DNA from: Phascolomyces articulosus
Taxonomy: Eukaryota; Mucoromycota; Mucoromycetes; Mucorales; Lichtheimiaceae
DNA length: 64,000 nucleotides
Direction: 5' to 3'
Assembly: GCA_025677815.1 (NCBI GenBank)
Contig: JAIXMP010000032.1
Coordinates: 248,001-312,000, forward strand
Made by a program: the position numbers and the translations under genes. Position 1 is the first letter of the stretch. Every line of letters starts with the position of its first letter. The notes beneath the pieces are model-generated. The model was not told where the DNA came from. It searched no databases and was given only the letters and a program-made list of their open reading frames with translations. This document shows positions 12,235-24,080 of this stretch, one piece after another.

Positions 12235-13340
12235 TATAAAAACACTTGGTTTATAGGAAAATGTTTATCAAATGGGAAAAGAAAACACTACTTTTTCCAT
12301 CTAATGTTTTATTTATTTATTTATCTATTTTGGCGTAAAAATGGAGGTACAGCTACACAAACCCAAAATCAAATGACTCTTCAATGAAAAAAAAAAACGG
12401 TTGCCATTATCATTTTCTCCTTTATTGCCCCATGTTTACAATGTAGATCAATACTATTATGTTTATTATTATTATTGATAATTTTGGTAACGGGTCATTC
12501 AGGGTTGGAGTTGTGCATTTACTACTATTAGATCGCATTAATACCATCAATGAATTATTGTAATAGCAATATCCTTGTTTTTATCGTATACAATAATTCT
12601 CATATATTTTATAATATGCGTGCTGATGAATTTCTTCTTTATCATCTCATCTTGTACGCCAGTGGAAATACAGGTCATATGTGTTTTTATAGTACCAATG
12701 TTTTTATAACCAGAAGGGCAGGTCATCTCGATCCTTCCCATAAATGTATATCTTCTTGATCTAAAAGATCCATTTATAATGCGATTTAGACTTTTTTTTT
12801 GTGACACAATGAATGGATCACGGACCTACTTCGGATGGTCATATGAGACTATAATTGGTGACACCCAGTTACCGAGGTAGACAGGTTTTATGGATGGACT
12901 ACCGTATAACTAAAACCGAAAAAGCCATACTAATCTAAACCAAGTACCAAAATATACTTTTAAAAGGCAAGGATATAATACTTTTATATAATAATGATCT
13001 GTTTAAACGAGTTTATTAGTGCCATTACAACAGGTTTCCATTTATATTTGCAACTAAGCAAAACTGAAAAAAAGTATCAAGATTATGGCGGTAGAGATGA
13101 TCCATAACTCAATGAGGCAAACCATAAACGCGTCATATATGTTAAATGATGTGTGTGGTTATTATTTTTCATGATGAGCATCCACTTTGAACTTGAACGC
13201 TTAAGGCATTCGATAAATTCGTTCCTGCTTAAAACGAGAGTGTTGAGACAATTGGGGGTTTAACAGGATTTATTTTTTTTCGTGTACCAATCGGATTTTT
13301 TCGTGCACAAGAAAAAAGAGTTGCTTACTTCTGTTTGACA
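12235..13340. other. Intergenic between divergent genes
   Basis: This 1.1-kb spacer holds the upstream regions of the MFS permease (leftward) and the membrane protein at 13341 (rightward). Two open frames on opposite strands overlap at 12547-12807, with no domain and an unlikely composition; I do not call them. A CCAAT-like sequence (ACCAATCGG) lies near 13286 upstream of the rightward gene. Confidence 0.5.
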
Positions 13341-14283
13341 ATGAACAATAACGATCCACCGAGAGTCAAGACATTCAAAGTAAAAATTCAATTAGTCTTT
13401 TTTTTTTGGTTATATTGAAAATGATGTCAATTTTTTTTATAAAATAGCGTCGTCGTAAACCTTCCAGTGATGCACGACCTATATTGTCAGCGCAGCCTAA
13501 TGTCACACCTAAACCTTCACCACAACGACCAACACCATCTAATGTTGCCACCCAAGTAGAATCTTCATCACCACCACCACGTCGTAACTCAACAGAAGAA
13601 CTCCTGGCGCTTTTAAACCAAACGGACGGTGTTTTGAGTTTGGATGATAAAGAAGAATATATTATGGTAAAAGAGAGATAAGGGTGTGTAGTATAAAGTG
13701 TTGCTATTTATTAGATATAAATGTATTTTTTTTTTGAAATACATAGCCACCATCATCATCATCATTAAAAGAGGACTTTTCTCCTCCACCACCATCCTCC
13801 TTGTTATCCAAAAATGACCAGTCATTATCATCAATATCACGATCATCAACACCTACCACCACAACAACAGCATATAGACCAAAAAAAGATTCGACATTCA
13901 TTTGGATCATCATTCTATTTTTGATTGTTGGTATGATATACATAATATATACGCGACAACTGACTCCTACTGTGAGTAGTACACTTGACTTGAATACAGA
14001 TTATCCATTAGGTGATAGAATGAGCGATGGAATAGTGATGATAAAGAATTGTATCAAACAATTCAATGACAAATTATGGGTTATCCAAGATTGGATTGAA
14101 AAATGCAAACAAAGTTCTGATACTTATTTACGTTATTTTGTCCATTGGATCGAGGAATGTCGATTAATGATGGAACACCGATTGGATCAGGTAATAATGG
14201 ATATGACCACCATGATTTTGAATTATCGACACCAATTAGCCAACTGGATTGATCCATATCCGCGATGTGAAACGATCCATTAA
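13341..14283 (+). CDS. Single-pass transmembrane protein of unknown function
   Basis: Three exons join in phase: 13341-13379, 13448-13666 and 13747-14283, with introns of 68 and 80 nt. The product is 264 residues. The first exon encodes only MNNNDPPRVKTFK. A long polar segment rich in Pro, Ser and Thr follows, with PSPQRPTPS, a Ser/Pro/Arg-rich block and a short acidic helix around NSTEELLALLNQTDG. A single strong membrane segment (FIWIIILFLIVGMIYIIYT) sits at about residue 135-153. The roughly 110 residues after it are rich in Trp, Ile, Met and Cys (for example WVIQDWIEKCKQSSDTYLRY) and look like an amphipathic alpha-helical lumenal or exoplasmic domain. There is no cleavable signal peptide, so a type II or signal-anchor orientation is likely. 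No family is recognised. It converges with the START-domain gene, with 384 bp between stop codons. Confidence 0.75.
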
Positions 14284-14667
14284 TCGTATTCTACACTATT
14301 TTTTTTTTTTTTTTTTTACAATACCCCAATTCATTCTCTTTCTATATATTTGTAAATTGATTTTTATATATACATATACAACATACAAGAAGAAACTTTG
14401 ATAGTTTCTCCCTCATCCCAATCCAGTGCATTCATGCCAAAATACATCATCCTTTTCTTTTTTCTTTACTATTGTGTTCTGTAAAAATAAACAATATATA
14501 TATATGTTATTATTCTCAACAGATAATATAAAAAAAAGTGGGTAAATGATAATAATATAGAAAGTATGTAAAAAAAAAAAAAATAGGTCAAAAATTAGTT
14601 TTAAAAAATGTACAATTCAAAAAAAAAAGAGAACAAAAATAAATAAAATAAGGTTGGGGGGGTTGTT
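14284..14667. other. Shared 3' region of two convergent genes
   Basis: AT-rich spacer between two stop codons, with poly-T and poly-A tracts and AATAAA-like sequences that could serve both strands for 3' end formation. No coding sequence is seen. Confidence 0.5.
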
Positions 14668-17600
14668 TTAGCAGTAAGTGGATGCGCATGCTAGTTTACC
14701 CATATAATAGGAAAGTACCATGGCTAAAAACACCACAGCCAGCTGCTGACCATTGAATGTAAGTTCATCTGATATAATAATAATGTTATTATTCTATAAA
14801 ATGGATAGAATGATCCAAATATTAGAATTTAGGTATGTGTTTTAGCTCATCCAGCACTCAATAAATGGATATCTCATTTCCATGAATTTTATCCACTATT
14901 TTGATTAATCCAAATTTATACTACATACCTGATGTTGAGGAATTAATTTATAACCTTCAGGCACCACATGGAGTAATCGAGTACTTTTTGATGATAGCGG
15001 ATGTTTGATAGAGTTATGATGCAGATGAGAATGATGGTGTTGGTGATGGGGTGGAGTCGACGGTCGTGGGGTTGATTTCAGTGGGATGGTAAGAGTGGAT
15101 GGTGGTGGTGATGGTTGTTCATGTTTTTCAACATGCGGTGATTGTGATGTAAATGATTGTTCAGATTCTTTTTTATGAATATGTTTTGGAATATGATTCT
15201 GTTCAACAGGGATATTTTCCTTTTGTAAAGAAGCTTCTTGTTCTTTTTGTTGCTGTATCGGTGGTGATAAGGTATCTTCATATAGGGTATCGTCATTTTC
15301 TTTTGTTGTTTGAATACCAGCACTTTGAGGTGGTGTTACCATAGGCGGATCTAACTGTTCCTGTTCATCTACTACTGCTATGGATGACGTGGATGGGGGG
15401 CTATCTGAAAGTGCAGTTGTTGGTGTTGGTTGTTGTTGTTGTTGTTGTGATAACGGGGGTGATACTGTAGCTGCTGCTGCAGCAGCTATGGGAGGAGATT
15501 GTATATTTGCCAATGTTGCGGTTGCTGCTGCATCACCAGCAGTTGTATTGGCAGCAGCAGCGGCAGCAGCAATAGCAAGTCTAGGCACCATCGGCTGACC
15601 ATTACATGTAAATGTTTGTTTCATGTCTCCTTCTTTCTCTCCTTCACATATTGTCGTTGGAGCAATATCAATTGTCACTTCTTCCCCATCCAATTCTTGC
15701 AATGTTGTATAAACCCGTATACTTGCCATGGAAGAGGATAAATCTGCTCGTGTTCCATGGGAAGGTGTCAGTGTCACTTGAATACCTGCCGGATACCTTG
15801 ACGCATGAATCCGTATATCCGTACACCATAACCGATGATTCTTTTTCTTTTGTTGTTCATGTTTGGCAATATATACCACACGATAAGTTCCCAATTCATT
15901 ATTAAAATCTTCAAAAATTACTTTGCCAGCCACACGGCGAATATAAGGTGGACATCCATAATGGTTCATGTAACTTGTCAATCTCGGTATGCAGTGACTG
16001 GAGGTGGCTAAGTTGCTAATCCAAGTAATATGCACTCCGTCATCACCAGGTCGAAAAATCCATCCATATAAGTCCACTTGCAATGTCTGTGCTGCTGCTG
16101 TACCATGACTACTCTCTCGAATGTGTTGCTGTTGAACAAGGGACGATTGATTATTATTCGTTGGATGCTGATTATTGTCATGGACACTCGTCGTTACTGT
16201 GGTAATCACTCCTGAGACTGGATCCGTTTCAATACTCGTAATCGCTATAGTGGATTCTAATACGCGTTGTTGATTTTGCATAGCCCAATGAACAAGGTAG
16301 TCTTTTTGGCTAAATCGATCTATTATATGACCTTCTTCAAAATGATCGTCCCCTAAATAAAAACAGTTGGATGAGTCATTATTTAATCTATTAAATCTAT
16401 AAAAAACACTTAGGTTCTTAAAACAAAGCATTGAATAATGTATTTACATGTTTTACGTGCACCAAAACATTGTACGGCAGAACATAATTGTTCAGCACTC
16501 CATTTCCCAATAATAAATCCATCAGCTCGTATGAGGGGTAAACGGGGTGATGAGGATGTTGTTAACTGTTGACAATTATAACTATAAATCCGAAAATCGT
16601 TATTCTCTTCCCCTTCTTCATCATCTTTCGGGTTTTCCTCCACGAGTGTCCAAGGGTCCAAGGATGCTGATAAACGTTTAAATAAATTCATGGATTCTAC
16701 TTTTTCAGAAAGATATCGATGAACTGGGTAAAGTGGATGAGGTCGTACTACCATCGGTAACGTCATAGAAGATGTGGAGATTGGTAGTGGGATTGTTGGT
16801 TGCTGTTGTTTTTTGTTGTTAACAACACTTGTATTGATGGAGGAGTCACCACTCATGTTACTTAAAGAACTGGTACTACTTGGATCCATCGTTGTTTCAA
16901 ATAAAGGGGATGCAGAATACGTCGTATCTTGTTCTGCAAATGTGATTCGTTTTTTTAATGTTCCATTAGTAGTAGCACTACTAGATCGTTGTGATGAAGA
17001 TGGTGAAGGTGTTGATTTGGATTGTTGTTGCTGTACTAAACTCGAGGGGTATCGTGCACTACTACATATGATGTAGATTAAGAATAAAATGATAAGTAAC
17101 TTATATGTAGGAGAAAGAATGGTACATGTTCACAGAAAAAATGATGATACGCAACTGGTTACTCCGTGCGGATACAGTAGAATTTGCCAAGAGAGAAGGT
17201 CGTCGTGTGGATTGAAATCGACTACCTGTAGTAATGCTTGCGTTACTCATAGAAGCAAATGGTGTTGAGGAGGCACTTGAGGAGCCACTTGCTGTAGTCG
17301 CCCCAACAGTAGCAGCATGATTAGAAGTAGTCGAACGCATCTTTTGAAGACGCATCCGTTCTGCTTTCTTTTGCAGATATTCATTCACTAAAGCAATAAC
17401 AAGGGGTCTTCGTGCCAATGATTTTTTTGCGAATCCGGGAACCCAACCTTTCATATTTTCTTGAATGACATAAATGACGCGAGTTGCAGGTGTATTTGAA
17501 CCATGATGATGTATTGGTTGTAATACCCAACCTTGTAACTACCATTTTGATACATTTTTTTTAGTTTGTTTCAACTTTTTTTTTTTGGGGGGGGGAAGAG

Positions 17601-18260
17601 AGGAGGAGAGAAGGAAAGAAGAATGTGAGAAACGATTCGGGGGGGGGAGGTAGAAGGACAAGAAGAAACGGGGCATATCATATGTATATATAACTGGTTC
17701 ATATACATTTTGCATCGGCTTTTTTTTTTCAATTCTTTATATTATATATTACCTTAATTTGAGCTCGAACTCTTCCTTGAATGCGTGGTACACGAGGTGT
17801 TTCAACACTTGTACAAGCAAAGAAAATAGCACCATCCTGTGTACATTCAATTTTTTCCACTAATGCCATATCGCGTGGTCGATTGATACTATTCGCACAA
17901 AGACTATATGTTGCGTCAAATAAAAAAAAAAAACTTCAGTTAGGAGTGTTTTTTTTTTTGCCATTTATAATAATGATGATGATGTGGGGATATTATAATT
18001 CAAGAAAAAAAAAGGGGGCTGTGTGAGAGAGTGATACGTTTGTAATACAATCACCATCGAGCCATTGTCATTTTATCATAAATAGTTAAAAACCGAGTGT
18101 AACAACGATGTTTGTCATACTAAAAAACTTACCTTGAAGTTGGATTGGGTTTAGCTACTTCATACGTTAAAGAAGTTGTCTCATTTAAATTTTCCACCAA
18201 GTTACCATCTTCGTATCTTTATCATGAGTAAAAAAAAAAAACAGTCAATGGATCAATTGG

Positions 18261-18296
<36 letters not shown>

Positions 18297-19104
18297 CACA
18301 TCATATATATACAAAGAAAAAATAAAAAACATACTGTTCATCCCATAATTTACGCATGCCAATAACATAGAAAACAGACTGAGGTGAAAATCCATGAATG
18401 ACAGCTTCGCCTTTAAAGGTGGGCGTTTTATCTGCTTTATGAACACCACCATTTTTCATATGAACCACAACACCACTTTTTTTATGTTTTAATGTTTTTT
18501 TCCATCCTGTACCGTTCGTTGTCGTCACTGTTGTCGTCGTTGTTCCATTATTATTATGTTGATGGTGATTATGATAATCATATTCCCAAATAATTTGTTT
18601 CAATGAGGATAAAGCAGATTCTGCTTGATGAATATGATAAGCAGTGGATGTTAATAAAGGATCAACAAACCCCGAAGAAGTATGTGTCATGGCTGCTAAT
18701 GATGGCATGATAGGATTATAGTGTAGTGGCTGTTGTTGATTCGATGTTTTATTACTACCACTACCACTACTAGGGCCATGAGGAAGATAATTATGATGAG
18801 ATGTAATAGTATTGTTATTGATTTTATTATGATTCCATGATAAAGGAGGATGAGAGTGATGATCGTCGTCGTCTTCGTCGTCACTAAATAAAGCTTTAAA
18901 TTTATTCCCGACTGATTGCGAAGAGCGATGAGATGCAAGTGGATCTTCCCATTCCACCATGGCAAGATCGAGTTGTTGTGGTTGTGGCTGTTTTTGTTGT
19001 TGTTGTTGACGACCAAGTGAAGAAGAATGGGAAGAAATAGTTGCCGCAGCTGTAGTGCCACCAAAAGTACTTGTAGCTGTGGCAGTATTAGACACTCCTC
19101 TCAT
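14668..19104 (-). CDS. Tandem START-like domain lipid-binding protein with C-terminal membrane anchor
   Basis: A large protein of about 1176 residues in seven exons: 19104-18335, 18216-18133, 17903-17753, 17538-about 17156, 17061-16448, 16352-14925 and 14768-14668. Residues 1-200 are disordered (Gln, His, Ser runs, an Asp-rich patch). A first START-like domain follows at about 200-390. Its markers are GWKKTLKHKKSGVVVHMKNG, FKGEAVIHGFSPQSVFYVIG and RKLWDEQYEDG, then VAKPNPTS and ECTQDGAIFFACTSV. A second copy lies at about 640-840 with PLIRADGFIIGKWSAEQLC, FGARKTWDDHFEEG and GWIFRPGDDGVHITWIS. A long Ala/Gln/Pro/His-rich linker precedes the last exon, which encodes a single hydrophobic segment (LAVVFLAMVLSYYMGKLA) close to the C-terminus, consistent with a tail anchor. 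START domains bind sterols or phospholipids, so a role in intracellular lipid sensing or transfer is inferred. Two junctions are uncertain. The exon 4/5 junction has either a GTTGCG donor at 17155 or GTATCA at 17150. The exon 6/7 donor was taken as GTAGTA (14924), because the stronger GTATGT four bases upstream would lose the membrane segment. Confidence 0.8.
18262..18294. repeat. 33-nt T homopolymer inside an intron
   Basis: A run of 33 T residues (A on the coding strand) lies within the first intron of the START-domain gene. Its length is likely to vary between isolates and assemblies. Confidence 0.85.
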
Positions 19105-19211
19105 TTTTTTTTAAAAAAAATGATAGTATAATTATTATATATTTAGCTACTTTAGAAAAAAAAAGTAGGTTTTTTCCCCAATAGCTCCTTATTTAGTTGG
19201 TATCTATGTAT

Positions 19212-19242
<31 letters not shown>

Positions 19243-20688
19243 TACGATTAAGTTATAATATGAGGGGAGACATACGTGCCAATGTACTAGAATAATTGAA
19301 AATGATATAAAAAGGTTTCAAAGTAGGAGAGAGAAAAAAAGGAAAAGAGGCGGGTTTGGGGAAATGATGAATCAGGATAAAAAAAAACGTAGCACTTTTT
19401 TTTTTAGTTAACGATAAATATTGATAGATGATGATGCTGATGTTGATGGACTGGTGTGGGCTTTTTGTTGGTGTGCTATTTCTGCAGCAATTTTTTTTCT
19501 TTTAAGGATAAATGTTGTACAATGTTGCTTAATCTATCTAATCCCCGTGTTTCTTCTATGATTCTGAATATAGAAGAAACTGTCATCAATTTATTTATAC
19601 TAATAGCATCATATATTATTATAATATTATACAACAAAATTGATCATCATGATCCATCTTGTCCTTTTTCATAATTTATTATGACTATTATCCTATCGGC
19701 CTACAACCTGCATTCTCTCTCTCTTTTGTAGTATATCATGTAAGAAGGAAGATAGGATTAAACTTACTCCTGACATTGGGTGCAGCAGTAGGGGAGAAAA
19801 AAAAGGAGTTATAAGAAAGGGGGGGGGAGAAGGAAGAGACGCAATATACTTCTACAACACCATTTGTCATCGTCTTTCTTTTTCGCGTTGAAACATTTAG
19901 ATTATCAATTGTATTTCTCCTATACAGTAACCTTTTACTGTATCAAAAGCTATTTACTCGACAAGAGATTTATCTATAGCAGTAATAATTGTACCCATAA
20001 AGACGCACTGGAGTTAAAAATTTATTGTCATTGGGGATGGTTTTTTTAATTCTTTGATCTTTATTCTTTCTGTTACTTGAATTCGACAAACTATTGCAAT
20101 TTAGTATATCCGCGAAACGTAAGCTAGGGTAAACGCGTACTTGTGTTTATTGTACAATTACAATATCCACACTGTTTTATTATTGCGATGGACCATGTAA
20201 GACATGGTCAGAGCATTTATACTACAAAAGCATTTGAATGAAACAACGTGACCCATTGTTTCATATCCTGTGGAGGTGAAAAATACAGTGAGCAAGATAT
20301 CCATCGGACATATCATCAATGTGATGAGCATTTACGCTGTTGTTTACCCTTTTTATCCAAAAATGATATTATTAGATATTTGAAAATGTTGTCTGTTGAG
20401 ACATTGAGGGCGCAAAGCAAGCATATTTTCCAGATCCAAAAAAAAAAAAAACAAAGTAATGATTTTACTGGAAGCACCCGTTGGTACCTCTAGTTGACAT
20501 TGGGTACGTTTTTTAGCAAACAGGAACATTCGTTATTAGGGCCAGAGAAGAAAAATGACTGGATTATTAAGATGTTTTTTATACACAGTTTCTAAGAAGA
20601 CTTTGAGCACAGATAAAACAAAATGGTAGATGTATAATTAAATGTCTACAATAACAATCAACCAAACCAGAGGAATTATCTCTGGGTG

Positions 20689-20871
20689 ATGGAAGCGCGA
20701 CTCCATTTGCGTATAGAAATTGGTATTATAGGCAGTGGTGTCATTATAGGCTAGATAATCTGGTATCTATTTTGCAATGCTTGGATTTGAAACTATCTAG
20801 CGAAACATTTGGGATTTTCCACGTTTGCTGAGAAGATCACCCAAGGTATTGGAATTGAAAATGCCAGTTAA
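20689..20871 (+). pseudogene. Relic of a nucleotide-binding oxidoreductase (possibly FAD-dependent amino-acid oxidase-like)
   Basis: Three adjacent short coding-like stretches fit one ancestral reading after frameshifts. The first (from 20689) has IEIGIIGSGVIIG, a Gly-x-Gly-x2-Gly dinucleotide-binding loop ended by TAG at 20752. In the next frame, from 20762, comes GIYFAMLGFETI, like the helix that follows such a loop (TTALYLARLGF in amino-acid oxidases). From 20800 another frame gives AKHLGFSTFAEKITQGIGI before TAA at 20869. I see this directly. The assignment to FAD oxidoreductases is an inference from the Gly motif, and the particular family is uncertain. No intact gene remains. Confidence 0.35.
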
Positions 20872-22612
20872 CAAGCAAGGGTAATATTTTAATTCATTTA
20901 TTCACGGCCACATTCTATCGAAATATTTATAAGCTATATACCAGGTTATACAGCAAACCCTTTAAACTAAAACAAGGGCATCAAATACGTTATTATTATG
21001 TTAATCTATGCAAAATAAGTATCCAATGAAAGAACGGAAAAAATCCACTACGCAAAAAAATAAAATAAAATATTTTATTTTATAATAAACTAAACGATAA
21101 AGCAAATCAGGATCTTATACTAACAATAAAGAGTTATTTAACCATATACGAATACATGCAGTACTATTTTATTTATTATTTATAACCTTCTTTTTCTATT
21201 ATCTGTCATTCTACTTAATATAGGGTGTATATATATATGTTTTTAGATTTATGTTGCCGTAGTAGTATCTATATATTATGAGCAAAAAAGATAGTACAGG
21301 GAGTAATTTTTTCATACGTTATACTTATTAACCCATCATCAAAATGCAGCCCTATTGAAAAAACCACTTGATAATATATTATAATAATTTCTCCTTCATC
21401 ATTTTACAAGTATTATTTATTATCACCGTATAGGATGAAGGTGAGATACTTATCAGGGAGAACAAAAAAGTACGAGGAGTATAATACTCCTATTTTTTTT
21501 TGTCCTATATATTATATCATATCATGCTTTGAGGGAACTGTCATTACCATCATCATGGAAAAACGTTTGTTATTTCAAATTATCTTCTTCGTTGTCAAAA
21601 GGAAAACGTACCATCAAACAATAACAACAACATGAGACATGTTTCTATCAATAGTACATGAACTCATTTATATCAATAATAATAAACGATGTAACAATTG
21701 TATTTTCATCCAATGAATAATAAAAAAAAAATCTGCGTTTCATCCTCATAGAGGAATTTCATCACGTAACCATGATCATTCTCTAATACGTGACATTTAT
21801 ACACAAAAAAGCAATAAGGGGTGGCGTAAAATAATAATAATAAACAAGAGCTTATTTTATTTTTCGTTTTGCCAAGTAGCAGCAGCAGCAGCATAATATA
21901 TATAATGTATCCTGCAAAGCAATTAGCTATTGTTGTTGTTGTTACAAACTTTCTTCTTATTGAAGAAAGAAGAAATAAAAAAAAATCTATTTATAAGGCG
22001 CTTTGACTTCGGAATGGAAGCCCCGGAACAAGATAGCCGAGAGTAAACTTATTATTATTATTATATATTTGATTCAGGAATATCCATGTCTGTGTGTGTA
22101 TGTATATATATTCTTAATGATCGAAAATGAGAAAGAGAGAGAGAATAAGAGGGCGTTCTATAAAAGAAAAAGGGGGGTGATGAAAAAAGAAATCTGACAA
22201 GTGGCGATCATTCGCCATATAAAACAGGTTTCCCGATCACACATATTTTTATGTAAGAAAGAAAGAAAGTTTTATATATAAACTTGTTGGAATGATTAGA
22301 ACAATAGTAACAAAATTTGATACTTTTGATACATTTTATAACTTAGCAGGATTGCAAGGCGTAAAAAAATAACAAAAGAATTATGATATAGAATTGTTTA
22401 TATTCTAAAAAATAACAATAATAAACTATTCCATTCTTGAATGACACACATGGGGTCACCTGAGACCAATGTGCTGATTTTTTTTTCGTATCATTTTTCA
22501 AATTCCAACATACTAAAACAAATATACAAACAAATATCTTTCTCTGATCGCTATTATTATTAGACGGACACGTAAAAAAAAATGAATAACTGAATAGGTA
22601 TTGTTGTAAAGA

Positions 22613-22620
22613 TATATAAA
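22613..22620 (+). promoter_or_regulatory. TATA box of the MYND gene
   Basis: TATATAAA lies 117 bp before the ATG at 22730. It is followed by a CT/T-rich leader (22640-22690), the arrangement seen at other genes here. Confidence 0.6.
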
Positions 22621-22729
22621 GGGGTCTAACATTGGTAGTATCTTTTTTTCACTCCTTCTCTTTTTAACAAACAATTACCTTCATCTTTTTCTCCCTTATT
22701 CTCTATATATTATACTATTTGTTTTTAAT

Positions 22730-23560
22730 ATGCCTTCCATATTATTTTGGAATTATCATGCTATTCGTAGATCCTCCTCTTCTTCATCATCCATAGACAA
22801 ATTCTCGGGTCCTCTTTCTTCTTTTTCTTCCAATAATAAAAACAAACATCCCTCTACTTCTTCATCTCATCAAGAAACAAAATCATATAATAACACTCAA
22901 TATAACAACGATATTCCAGCATTACTTGGACAGTCAGATCATGTCAAGATTCATTGTGATCATACATTATTCCAAACTGTTTTATCTAGACAAGAAGATG
23001 ATGAATTATTATGGTGTCTTGCTAAACGACTCAAGCAACAAGAAGATAGAGAAGAATTGGATAGAGTGGATGTTATTGTAGGTGGCAATGATACTACTAC
23101 TATATCTACAATGCATCATCATACACAAGGTATATGTTATCGACGTGCCATTCGAATTTTGATCTATTACTTTCGTGCCCATCACCATCATCCAAAATAT
23201 TTCAAGAAATGTATCAATGTCCCTGAACCCTGTTGCTGTTCACCAAATGTTCAAGAAACGATCTCAGAAATTCAACATGCCGCTACTTCTGCTATGACAC
23301 CATCTACTCCTCCGTCACCCCAACACCAGCAACAACATCATGCTAACAAGTTGACCTTATCTAGTAGATCCATGTCTGTGAGTAGTTATAGTACAACTAG
23401 TAGCTATGCTTCTTCTACAGCATCCAATTGTAGTCATTGTGGTATTGAAAAACGTGCCATGCCAGTATGTGCTAGATGTAAATCGCAAGCTTATTGTAGT
23501 AACAAATGTCGAAAGGCTCATCAGCCAATTCATCAACGAGAATGTAATACTGGCCAATGA
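22730..23560 (+). CDS. MYND-type zinc-finger protein
   Basis: An intronless gene for 276 residues. The first 60 residues are Ser/His/Asn-rich and disordered. Residues about 62-165 look folded, with DIPALLGQSDHVKIHCDH, a charged helix (LWCLAKRLKQQEDREELD) and a basic-aromatic helix (YRRAIRILIYYFRAHHHH). A Ser/Thr/Gln-rich linker leads to a complete MYND finger at the extreme C-terminus. Its ligands are Cys234, Cys237, Cys247, Cys250, Cys256, Cys260, His268 and Cys272, with the typical YCSNKCRKAHQPIHQREC ending. MYND fingers bind zinc and recruit protein partners; there is no SET domain, so it is not a SMYD methyltransferase. The target is unknown. It is convergent with PET127. Confidence 0.88.
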   Translation: MPSILFWNYHAIRRSSSSSSSIDKFSGPLSSFSSNNKNKHPSTSSSHQETKSYNNTQYNNDIPALLGQSDHVKIHCDHTLFQTVLSRQEDDELLWCLAKRLKQQEDREELDRVDVIVGGNDTTTISTMHHHTQGICYRRAIRILIYYFRAHHHHPKYFKKCINVPEPCCCSPNVQETISEIQHAATSAMTPSTPPSPQHQQQHHANKLTLSSRSMSVSSYSTTSSYASSTASNCSHCGIEKRAMPVCARCKSQAYCSNKCRKAHQPIHQRECNTGQ

Positions 23561-24080
23561 ATGGCATCACGTTGGTTTCTTGTTGTTATGTTTGTATAAA
23601 TATTATGTGTAATTCGTGTTTCTTCTTTGTTTGTATAACAACCTTTGTATCATTCCCATCATGGGATTTCCCTCTTTTTTCTCTCTCTCACTCTTTTATC
23701 ATTCCGCCATCCTCTTCTACTACATCCTTCCTTTCTCTATTTTCTGACAGATCTGTTATAGATTAGTACTTATTTCATTTTTTTTAAAGTTAACTAAATC
23801 CATATCAATAAAATAATCGTTTCTATTTCTTCTTTCATTCTAATTTCATTCTCAATAATAATGAAACAAAAAGTGGTCTTTATAAATTGCGTATCTAAAC
23901 ACGTTTCTCTGTGGTAATATATTTTATATATATATATATAACAAATGATGAAACTTTTTTTTTTTTCAACCCAGAAGTCCATTACACAATGTATTTTTTT
24001 TTTAAAATTTTTGTTTGTTGTTTATATTTTGAATGATTTCTATGTATATTTTTTTTTTTTGTTCTCTTGATATTTTCTAT
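23561..24080. other. Shared 3' region, MYND gene and PET127
   Basis: 520 bp between two convergent stop codons, with T-rich tracts, AATAAA-like signals and a short TA repeat near 23930. No gene is seen. Confidence 0.5.

Larger units (their letters stand above)
19105..22729. other. 3.6-kb intergenic region with an oxidoreductase relic
   Basis: This is the upstream region of both the START gene (leftward) and the MYND gene (rightward). A CT dinucleotide tract lies near 19210-19231. The frame at 20248-20493 (+) has Cys and His residues but no recognisable domain and is not called. A decayed Rossmann-type fragment at 20689-20871 is listed separately. Nothing else is supported. Confidence 0.5.

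Noticed and set aside
12547..12807. Overlapping open frames on both strands
   Set aside because: Each is the shadow of the other; neither has a promoter, domain or codon pattern like the neighbouring genes.
20248..20493. Cys/His-containing 81-codon frame
   Set aside because: The Cys and His spacing fits no known zinc finger, it ends in a poly-Lys homopolymer region and has no splice partner.
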